Shown here: in pieces, positions 36,401-48,400 of the stretch
How positions within the stretch are numbered: position 1 is the stretch's first letter
Layout: every line of letters begins with the position of its first letter
Source: Spisula solida
Taxonomy: Eukaryota > Mollusca > Bivalvia > Venerida > Mactridae
Direction: 5' to 3'
Assembly: GCA_947247005.1 (NCBI GenBank)
Contig: OX365959.1
Coordinates: 36,741,097 to 36,805,096 of the forward strand
Length of the DNA stretch: 64,000 bases
Program-made: the position numbers and the translations under genes
Notes under the pieces: model-generated
The model's database searches: none
What the model was told of the DNA's origin: nothing
What the model saw: the letters and a program-made list of their open reading frames with translations, nothing else

Positions 36401-39400
36401 AAATTTGTGTAGAATATGAAGGAAAACTTTCACATTGACTGATTCGGGCAAGTAGTTTGAAATCCAAAATTCACAGATTAAATTTTTTTAACATAGGGTC
36501 CATGTAGGTTCTTATGGATGTCACATGACTGTGTTTCGTTTCAAACCTTGGTTCAACATTTAGAAAGAAAGTTAAGTTACTAAAGTTTATAATTTATGTA
36601 AGCCATCTCACAGTTCAGTAACTCTCAAAACCGGACCTCTCAGAATACCGGATTGTTGACCCCATCTGGTTATGAGGTTATATTGTTTTCGCATTGATGG
36701 TTTATCACAAGTTTATTGATAAGGAATCTTGCGTACCTTCTTATCTGCCCGGTCAGCAATTTCCTTCCTCTTATCCACTTCTTTACGCATCTCGTTAAGT
36801 TGTTGATCTCGTGCTCGTTTAGCTTGATACATGTCTCTCTCCATAGTATGTAGATCTCTCTATACACAATACAATAATACAATGTATACGGAATTCATTT
36901 CTAAATATTAATTCAGAACAAGACTGCGTTCAATAAACGCTTATGCCCCCATGGAAGCCTTGCCCATAAAAAGCTAAGGCAATCAGGGGCCATTATTCTG
37001 TAATAATGTTGGATAGTGTTACATGGCTTTGATAATGTAAGGGGCTTATGATGGTAAACAAGTATGCCAAGTTTTAAGGCAACGCCATGATGGACATGAT
37101 GTAAAACAATACTGTCAATTTAGGTTAACCAAGAATTAAGTCCAAAATTAGGTCAAGGTGAAGGTTCAATTGGGGTCAGGTGATAAAGGCGTAGGGAGGG
37201 TGTTCGTATACAACATCCATGCAAGTATGAAAGCTTTGTAGCAAGCCATATTAATGCTAGAAGAAACGGTCAATTTGGGTTAACCAAGAATTTGGCCCTC
37301 CAATAAGTCCAATTTAGGTCAAGGTGAAGGTCGAAATGGCATCAAATGATACAGGTTGTGGAGAGTGTTCCTATACAACATCCATGCAAGTATGGAAGCT
37401 TTGTAGCAAGCCATATTAATGCTAGAAGAAACGGTCAATTTGGGTTAACCAAGAATTTGGCCCTTCAATAAGTCTAAGTCCAAAATTAGGTCAAGGTGAA
37501 GGTCAAAATGAGGTCAGGTGATACAGACGTGTGGAGAGTGTTCATATACAACATCCATGCAAGTATGGAAGCTTTGTAGCAAGCCATAATAATGCTAGAA
37601 GAAACTGTCAATTTGGGTTAACCAGGACGGACGGACTAACGAACGGACGGACAGGTGAATCACTATATGCCTCCCCATCTATCGATAGGGGGGCATTAAA
37701 ACTTTGTTATGACGAGCATCGATATTACGAGCATCCGGCCTCAAGTAATTTTGCCTTGAACAATTTTCTGACATAAGATTTTGAAATTCAAGTTGCTTTA
37801 GTAATCATGATTACATTTCTTTCAACACAAGGAAAGTTTAGTGAAATATTACTACATGACTGAGAAGACAGACAGGTGCTCCTAAAATAACAAAATAATG
37901 CAAAACTTGAGTATCCTTTGGGAATAAATTTAATAGATTTTGAGGATGAACTCCACAGTGATAATAACTAGGGGTGACTATTGAGTCCAATTTTGACTAT
38001 TGCAATACTATTGCTATTGCTGAAAGTACTATTGCGATACTATTGTATTGCTGGAAACTATTGCGATACTATTGCAATAGTTATTGCCAAGATTTGAAAA
38101 CCAGAGATTAACTTTTAAATGCAAATTTGCACTGTGTAAGATATCACTTTGTTGTACAACATACAAATCTACTATTTGTGGAAATGATTGAAAATGAATT
38201 TGACTGAAATAGATAAATAAAATTAATGCGATGTGGGTCTATTGTGGCTGTTTTGATGCGTGTGTTTATTTACAATTCGTTTTTTAACGAATACGAAAGT
38301 TGTTTTAAATTAATAATAAACTTTATTTATAAAAAGGAAACTATCGTAACTATCGATAGTTGAGCTAACTATCGCCGATAGTTATTGCATCGAGACTTTT
38401 ACTATCGATCCATACTATCGGGACACTGGGGATCGCAATGCATCGATATTTCGATGCATCGGCCCACCCCTAATAATAACTCCTAAGTTCTTGCATAAAT
38501 TTCTAAGCCATGGATTTCATCTACGCAAACTTTTTTTTTAAAGATATTCACCAATTTTCATGCACATAAAATGGTTTACATTCCTGAAAAACTGCAATTT
38601 TATGAACATACAAAACATTCTATGATCACAAACAACAATATTTTACAATATTTTTTATTTAAGAAATAATGAATACGCAGCTGTGCTTTGTTGCGTAATA
38701 AAATATAGGAACGTGTTTGGATGCATAGTATTTAAATCACGAGTGGTAAGCACAAGTGATTCAATGAACGCATTCAAACGAGTGCCTATATCTTATAACA
38801 CTTTATCACATAACCTGTGGTCCAGGAGTGCCGTAAAGCCGTGCCGTAAATATCGTTCGGCACTCACAGACTGTGCAATAAATATTTAAATTAGCTTGAC
38901 GTGACGTTAGCCAATCCATGCATTGATCCGTCAATGACGTCAGGATAATATCAACGTCGCCATGATGCCGCGCTCATTTTACCGCTGAATTTTGGCTGAA
39001 ACATATGCAGCGTACATAATCCTTTTGAACAATAATGCGCTTTTTTAAGGTTATGTGATAAATAGAATCTTACATTCCTGCTCATTACATACGAGTTTTA
39101 TTAAACTCGTTGACAAAAACAATATGACACTCGGCTTACCATTTTGTCCACTCGTTTAATAAAACTGGTATGTAATGAGCACTCATGCAAGATCCTCTAT
39201 ACAAAGCACAGCTTCCTATTCATTATTTCGATTCTAGCATCGCCAATGCACAACAAAACAGGTTGACGTCAAACTACTTTCTTTCATAGGAACAGAACCG
39301 TCCCGTTACGTCATTTGTAATAGTATATGACATCAAACGTGATGTCATCAATCAGCTATGTTTTATCGCGGTAATAAAAAATGGTAAGCTCTATAAACTC

Positions 39401-42400
39401 AAAGAAGGCAAATATCATGTGCTATGTTAGAATTAATGATAAAAAAGTGAAGTAGAAATATATGAACCATACCCTGGCTTCGTCACTCGCTCTCACTGCT
39501 TTCTCATTCATATAGTCCAGCTCATCACTCTCTGTAGAAGACTTTTTCCATTGATCTTCCAGGCAGTCAAGAATTGTCGGATAATTTCTCACTTCCTGAA
39601 AAAATATGAAAGTTCCTTCATATCGTTTACGTCATCTATGAAACAAGATTAACAAATTTATTCATGTAGTGATTTATCAACAAACATTATTCATGGCGTT
39701 TGAAATGATATGGACCGTCAAATCAGCAGAAACTGTTCTACATATTGATTTCATTACAAGTACAAGTAGACTAGAAGAAACATTTGTTTAAAATCTATTC
39801 ATTTGTTTTGTATACAGAAAGCTTTTCAAAAACCAGAACAAACTTCCCTTACACCCTTTAGAACCAACATCATCCTATTAGAAACTTTACCTCTTGCATT
39901 TTGTCCATGATGGATTCGTATCTACGGGTAATATTTCTAGCAGCACCAACTTTTATTACAGCTTTATCCATTTCATTCTGTATTCGTCGGATTTCCTACA
40001 ATATGTCAAGTGAGACTTTATCAGGTTTTGAGCCAATTTTGAAATTTCATAGTCCACCAGTTGGTCTAATGAATTTTCATGGACTTGGTTAGCTACAAGG
40101 GGCTTACACCTTCTCCACAAAGGACACAATAATTTATGATCGAAGGTATTAACGGTTCCGGTCAGTCAGACACTGCGTTAGTTGTACACGAGGCAAAGAA
40201 CAAGGCACAAAACTCAGATAATATGCTGCTCTTAATTGATGAATTAACTGTTTTGACAGCCTATAATCTATAACAAGCCTGCTCAGCAAAATCTTAACGA
40301 AAACCCTGCTTTTTCGAGAGTTTTCAGACCTTTTTTTATCAGCCAGGAAGAGCTACAAACATCAAAGAACTGCAAGTACCTGTTCACGATTAGCGTCATA
40401 GTCGGAAGCATTTACAGTTATCATACGATCCACTTCATCTTGTAGTTCCCGTAACTGCTTGATTCGTTTCTTACGTTCATATTTCAAGGAATTCATTCTA
40501 TTGTTGGCATCACAAACTTTCTGGTCCATCTCTTCAATGGATTTCTGAAGAGAAACAATTGTTATTTCTATCAATGAATTCTAGAGATTTATCAGTGAAA
40601 ATAACAGTAAAATTACCATTTTGTTATTTTCACTGTTTTAAAAGCTGGTTCCAGTATCATACAGAAAAATAAACGTAACATCAACAGCGCCAGGCTTTAA
40701 AATATGCATTACGTCATCATGACGTCATATTTATCACATTGTGACTTCCAATTTCAACGTGATTTTTCCAATTAAGCCAATTAATAAACAGAAAATTTGT
40801 TGTTTTTTGGTGCAAGATCAATTTTATTTGACTTGTGATCACAGAAAATTGAACTCTAGCGAGTGGCGAAATATTCATTTTCGTTGATCACTGGGTGAAA
40901 TAAAATTCAATCTTACACCAAAATCAACAAATATCCTCTATTCAATTTAAATATATTTTAGTAAAACATCACTAAAGACTATAAGGGTTTTTGACAAAAA
41001 AAACAATAAAAAAATTATGTTTATAATGTTTACCAAAAAGGGCCATAACTCTGATCTAAAATTCCTTACAATACCCATAACTTGATACCAAATATTCGTG
41101 TGAAGTTTCATTGAAATTTGACCAGTGGCTAAGAAAAACAAGCACAGGTTTTTGACATCCATCCAGCACAAAATCAATTCAAATAATATGTCTCCCTCAC
41201 TATATATATATGGAGGTGACATAATTTCCTCTAAAATCCACTAACAAATAACCAGTACAATAAATAATCACATGATGTATACATGCTGTATTTTCTGTGA
41301 TCATACGAAGGCCTTTTCCAAGCTAATTCAAACAAGAGATGTTTGTAAAACATGTATGCCCCAATGGCGGCCCAATAGTCGGAAATTGTTAAGGTCACAG
41401 TGACCTTGACTTTTGAGATACTGACCTCATAATCAATAGGTTTTATCTACTGTTGATGACCAACCCCCATGTAAAGTCTGAAGATCTTTAGGCAAAGTGT
41501 TCTCGAGTTTTTGAACGGAAACCGACCTGTCTACTGACAAGGCGAAGGGAGGAGAATTTTAGAGAACAATGCTCTCCATTATGAACATGTGACAATCAGG
41601 TATACTGGATATCTATGAATCCTAACAACACCATCGGATCATCGGATGATGGAATCAAGAGAGACAATTCTGAATACATGGAAAGTACCGGTAAATGAAA
41701 ATTGTAAGTCATACCTCAGCAGTAAACCTCTGCATGGACAACAGTTCCTCACGTCTGTGATGGAAGGCTGTACGAATCACCGTCTCATCTCCCTGTATTA
41801 ATTAGTAATAGCAACACATTAATTAGAAGTTCTACAGTATCTAGGGAAAAATTGTGTCATTATAAAATCAAACATGTTGCAATAAGGTGGACACCAGATT
41901 GCAGAGGAAAGAGAGGAAAACAAAAAGAAACCTTGGGGAATGGACCCACATACATGCAGGCCTAGACACTTAACTATTTCGGCCACTGGTCCCACAGGGC
42001 AAAAGCACCCAATTTGTAAATAGGACTGTTACTGGTCCTCCAGAATTTTCACTGGTCCTTCTGGATTTTCACTGGTCTTGGACCAGCCGACAAGTGTTAG
42101 TGTCGAGCTCTGACATGTACAAAGCAATATACCCCCTCATCAAAAAAATGGGGGGCATAATAATGATATAAAATTTTCGGGGATTTGTTCTAAAAAATAT
42201 GGGAAAACATATTTTTTCGACACGGGATTATGGCGCCAAAGATATAACCTTAAAACACAGTGTAGATGTCTGATAGGACACCAGGCCCCAATCTCCTGAA
42301 GGGCTGTTCCAAAAAAAAAGGCTAGAATGGGTTTGTCTTTCATAAAAAAGATACTGTATACTTTAGTAACAATTTCTTGTTTAGTAAAGGTGTTTCACCA

Positions 42401-45400
42401 TGCCCTTTAACAATTTGTGAAGTTTCATTAAAATAGCACCAGTTGTTAAAAAAATATTCTAAAATAACAACGTCAGGAGTGTGACAAAAAAGTGTGACAA
42501 TTTCAAAAAGAATGTTTGTTTAGAACATCCATTTACAAAAAGCTTGAAGATAAACAAGGTTTAATGTTGTTTAAGGGATAGATGTATGTCTTAGACATCA
42601 ACTGATGATAATATGAAGACTGTAATACTTCAAGGAACCAAAATTGATGCCTTTTAGTCTCAACATGGTAGTTAAATAAAACATGACAAAAATGTACCCA
42701 TCCTTGCTTTATAGACTTGTAAGACTTTTATGAGTACATATACAGGAGCAATTTAAGGTATGTTATATAGTTTACTGTCTCTAGATTCAATTAATGTATA
42801 ATAACCACCTCTATGGTTATTATATTTATCTTCAGCTAATTTTAGAAAATTATGGTTAAAATGTTCAGGAGTGTGACACTGGGCTAATTTCACAATATTC
42901 TGTCAATATACCTCAAACATATGCAACATAACATGATTTTCCTAGAAGCCTATGTCATGCTTTAAATATGAAAGACAACCATTAAAGATTTTAGAGAACT
43001 ATTATTGGGGACACTGCAAAAATGTGTATGTCAGGAGTGTGACACATTTTCTTGTAATATAGTTTCATTCTTTGATGGGACCGTTTTTGCACATTATAGC
43101 AGGAGGTTTGTGCTCAAATTATGATGATATATGAAAAGGGAACACAAAATAAAGCATAGATTGTGCAGAATATGTAGATATGATTCTTAAACATAGTATT
43201 AAATCTAACTAGAATTACCACAGAGTGACAAATTATATACCCATACTACGACTTTGAAAAGAGCCTTTTGACTCCACCAAAATCCTTGATACAGTTACCT
43301 CCTCTCGTCCACAGAGTAAAGTAATCACTGTGATTGATGAATTATGTGGAATTTCATGTCAATACAAAATGTATCCTTCTAGATATTGAGTCTAAAGTGA
43401 ACATTCTATGATAGAAAAGGGCAATATCTTCGTAAAAATTGATCTCATGGAAGCCTACTTTTGTCTACACAATGTACTGGTAACAGAATGGGAGGGTCCC
43501 ATCTCTGGTAATGATCTAATATGTTGAGGTTTAAGTAAATCTTTTATACTTATTGAAATTTATTGAGAAAGTTTGAAAATAAAAAATCAATTATTAAAGA
43601 TTTAACAAAATGTAAGTTAAAAGGGGCCATAACTATGTTAATATTGAATATCATTTCAAGCAAACTTGACTGCATTTTATTATGTTACACTTGGTATGAA
43701 CTATATTTTAAATACGTCATGCCTTCCATGGGTTATTTCCAGACTCCATGAAATTGACTTTAAGACGAACTTTTTAGAACAAATCACTCTAATATATATG
43801 ATATACCCCAGATTTCATTCTGTGGGGGTGTAGAGTATAAATGTACAAATGCATGAATTTGATAAGAGCTGAATTCATTCAATGTTCATATTAATCTGGA
43901 TGCGTTGCTTTGTTTCAAAGCCTCACAGTTAGAGTGAAGAGGAGTATATAATTTATTTTCCAAAATTAATGAGCAATAATTTATCAGTAATTAAATAATA
44001 TTTATTGTTCAATGATTTACAGTATGTTCCGGCACCCAATATATACATCATCGCCATTTCCGATTCCCATTGTTGATATAAATTTGTTGTTGCTTTTTAA
44101 ATCTCCAGAGAATTTATTGGTTTTAATTTTCAACAATATATCTTAAGTCATGTACCTATTTGATCCTTTAACTTATCATCATGCGTTATGTAATCAGTAT
44201 GACAAAGTAATTTTTCGCTTGGTTTAAATAACATTGTAGATAATGGCTATGATGTCAGGAGAGTGACACCACTGCTGCCATACTTTAAGGCAACTTCAGA
44301 CCTTTTGACAGCTAGAATTTTCATTCCAATTAGCATGAATAAGTAACTTAGATTTAAAACTACAAATAGAAAAGAAAGGCTTGAAGAATTTATGGAATTG
44401 GCCAGAAAGACTAAGGATGTATAATTTTTTAACATAATATAACAATAATCTGTCTCTTATGTTCGGTGTAAATGTCTTTGAGGACACTATCCTGACTGTT
44501 TTCTTAATGAAATATGCCTCGTAATTGTTAACTATTGTTATTGCTATATAATGGTAGTTTTGTCTTTATGTCAGATATTGAATTAAGGCATTGAAAGTTT
44601 TATGTCAGGAGTGTGACAAAATATACAAAAATAAGCCCATTTCTGGTAGAACTTCTTGAAAATTTGTATGTTATTGTGTGCCCATAGATTTTTTCAATAT
44701 AGCTTGACACACTCAAATTCAAATAAAAGTATGTGTTTTTCCAGTTATGTTTCACTCTCTTTATCATACAGGGAATTTCAATTCATGGAAAGTAAATATA
44801 AAAGGATAAAAGCATGGAAAACATGATTTTTTTAATTTCATACGATACCGCAAGTACTTCAGCACTTATTTCTGATGCTTCAACATAATTATATTCTAAC
44901 AGAAAAAAACAATAAAATAAAAATAAATAGTAATTATTGTTTGTTTAGCACATAAATAAATATTCCTGTAATTTTGTTATTTTGGGGAAGATTTTGAATT
45001 ATAAAGCTACATAACTTTTTTATTTCTTTACATCTGAGTAGAACTCGATTGGTTTTGATGACTGTAATGACTGTACAACATTATGAAACAACATATTTGG
45101 ACTTTTCAATAATTTCAAATTTTAATACTTTTTTCACTTTTCTAGCCATTTTTTTTGGAATAGCCCTGAAGCATCTCAAGTAGAAATCTCCACTCAAAGT
45201 GAGATTTTGCTAGAATCAGAGTCGGAATTAGAGATAAACTGAAATTTCAGCTCTTGAAATTTTACTGTTATAAACTAAGAATAACATTTCTGTTTAGTGA
45301 TGCTAACTATTGAGTTCATCCTCCCTTGAAAATTAACATAAAGACACATGCCAATATTTGAGATGAGATTTATCTCAGATTGAGATGTTTCGGGAGATCG

Positions 45401-48400
45401 GGGCCAGATGCTGCAGTTTATTAATGTTGCGGTCAGACTTAAAAACAAACAGAACATCAATCTAAAGAAAGGCAACAGAATATATTTTAAGCACTAAAGG
45501 AAAGATATTAATGAAAATGAGTAATACCAAACTTACACAGATGTTTTTAGCAAGATCAATACGTTTTCTCTTGTTCACTTTCCTCAACTTAGATATGAAA
45601 TCCTCACTCTGCAGTTTGCTCACTTCACAACTTTCATAGAAAGCATTGGCATCTCTTTCTGCAAGAACAAAAATAAGCAAGAATAGACTAGAAGCCAGGG
45701 TAGACAATTAACGGTCCTCTGGATAATTTGTCGAGGTAGATTGACAGAGAAGCTGGTGTCTGAAGAAGAAGCGGACAAAGAAGTACAGGAAGAAATGAGA
45801 GATTTAAGAAGAAGCCGAAGAAGTAGGAGCAGAGGAGAATGTGGGGGATTTTAGAAGAAGCAGTTGTAGAAGAAGTGGGATAAGCAGAGGAAGAAACAGA
45901 GGAAGATGTGGGGGGGGGGAGAAGAAGTTGTAGAAGAAGTGGGGATAAGCAGAGGAAGAAGTTAAAGATTTTAGAAGAAGCAGTGGAAGAAGCAGAAGTA
46001 GAAGTAGAGGAGGAGAAGTAGATGTAGAATAAGAAGCAGAGGAAAAGTAGTTGAAGAAGAGGATGTGGAGGAAGAGGTAGAGGGGTTGGGGAAGAAGAAG
46101 AGGTGGAAGTGGTTGAAAAAGCAGAGGAAGAAGTGTCAGAAGTGGTTTAATTAACAAGCATTGAATTAAACCTAGTACTATTATCCTTGGCAAAATAAAA
46201 AAATGTATGAAACTTAAATTTTGTTGCTTTCTTGTGTTTTCATGAGCAAGTAGATTTAGTTTTGAGAATTTCCACACCCCTGTTCTTCTTTGGAATGACA
46301 AGGCCTGTGATCCAATCCTTGGTTCTCCCGCTTTGAAGTAGAAGCTCCTAGTATGACACGGCTATGAATGTAGGCAAAACCATTGCATTGTAACCATGCC
46401 TTAGATATAACGGTGCCGGTGTAACAGGCCCCATCTTCCCCCAGTCAGTTTTATCCCCCGGGGATAAACCGGGCCGGCCCAGTTTATCCCCCGGGGGAAG
46501 AAGAGGCCTAGTCAGTTTTATCCCCCGCCAGGCCTCTTTTTCCCCCACCCCAGGCCTATTCTTCCCCCACCTAAAAAATATTTTTTTTTTTGTTATGGAG
46601 ATGGGGAAGAAGAGGCCTTGTCTATTTTATCCCCCACTCGAGTATAATTATCATGGAGATGGGGGAAGGAATAGACTGGTCAAATTGATCAATATTTAAT
46701 ACAGAGGTAGGGGAAGAAGAGACCTGGTCTATTTTATCCCCCACTTGAGTATAATTAATACGGAGATGGGGGAAGATGAGGCCTAGTCTATTTTATCCCC
46801 CACCTGACTATAATTAATAGTTTTAATACAGAGGTGGGGGAAGGAGAGGCCTAGTCTACTTTATCCCCCACCTAACTATTTTTAATACAGAGGTGGGGGA
46901 AGGATAGGCATAGTCTACGTTATCCCCCACCTAAGTATTTTTAATACAGAGGTGCCTGGTGGGGGAAGAAGAGGCCTAGTCTACTTTATCCCCCACCTAA
47001 CTATTTTTAATACAGAGGTGGGGGAAGGATAGGCCTAGTCTACTTTATCCCCCACCTAAGTATTTTTAATACAGAGGTGGGGGAAGAAGAGGCCTAGTCA
47101 ACTTTATCCCCCACCTAACTATTTTTAATACAGAGGTGGGGCAAGGATAGGCCTAGTCTACTTTATCCCCCACCTAAGTATTTTTAATACAGAGGTGGGG
47201 GAAGAAGAGGCCTAGTCTACTTTATCCCCCACATGACTATAATTAATACTGAGGTGGGGGAAGAAAAGGCCTAGTCTACTCTACTTTATCCCCCACCTGA
47301 CTATAATTAAAAGTTTTAATACAGAGGTGGGGGAAGGAGATGTCTAGTCTACTTTATCCCCCACCTAAGTTTTTTTAAAACAGAGGTGGGGGAAGAAAAG
47401 GCCTAGTCTACTTTATCCCCCACCTAACTATTTTTAATACAGAGGTGGGGGAAGGATAGGCCTAGTTTACTTTATCTCCCACCTAAGTATTTTTAATACA
47501 GAGGTGGGGGAAGAAGAGGCCTAGTCTACTTTATCCCCCACCTGACTATAATTAATACTGAGGTGGGGGAAGAAAAGGCCTAGTCTACTTTATCCCCCAC
47601 CTGACTATAATTAAAAGTTTTAATACAGAGGTGGGGGAAGGAGATGTCTAGTCTACTTTATCCCCACCTAAGTATTTTTAAAACAGAGGTGGGGGAAGAA
47701 AAGGCCTAGTCTACTTTATCCCCCACCTAACTATTTTTAATACAGAGGTGGGGGAAGGATAGGCCTAGTTTACTTTATCTCCCACCTAAGTATTTTTAAT
47801 ACAGAGGTGGGGGAAGAAGAGGCCTAGTCTACTTTATCCCCCACCTAACTATTTTTAATACAGAGGTGGGGGAAGAAGAGGCCTAGTCTACTTTATCCCC
47901 CACCTAACTATTTTAAATACAGTGGTGGGGGAAGGATAGGCCTAGTCTACTTTATCCCCCACCTAACTATTTTTAATACAGAGGTGGGGAAGGATAGGCC
48001 TAGTCTACTATATCCCCACGTAAGTATTTTTAATACAGAGGTGGGGGAAGAAGAGGCCTAGTCTACTTTATCCCCCACCTAACTATTTTAAAACAGAGGT
48101 GGGGGAAGAAAAGGCCTAGTCTACTTTATCCCCCACCTAACTATTTTTAATACAGAGGTGGGGGAAGGATAGGCCTAGTTTACTTTATCTCCCACCTAAG
48201 TATTTTTAATACAGAGGTGGGGGAAGAAGAGGCCTAGTCTACTTTATCCCCCACCTAACTATTTTTAATACAGAGGTGGGGGAAGAAGAGGCCTAGTCTA
48301 CTTTACCCCCACCTAACTATTTTTAATACAGTGGTGTGGGAAGGATAGGCCTAGTCTACTTTATCCCCCACCTAACTATTTTTAATACAGAGGTGGGGAA

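Noticed and set aside
45804..46301. 165-codon minus-strand open frame (Leu/Pro/Ser-rich)
   Set aside because: It is the complement of the GAA/GGA-rich purine tract inside an ODAD3 intron; low-complexity with no family signal.
46348..46548. 66-codon Gly/Pro-rich frame at the left end of the satellite element
   Set aside because: Encoded by the GC-rich terminal inverted repeat; no splice or family support.
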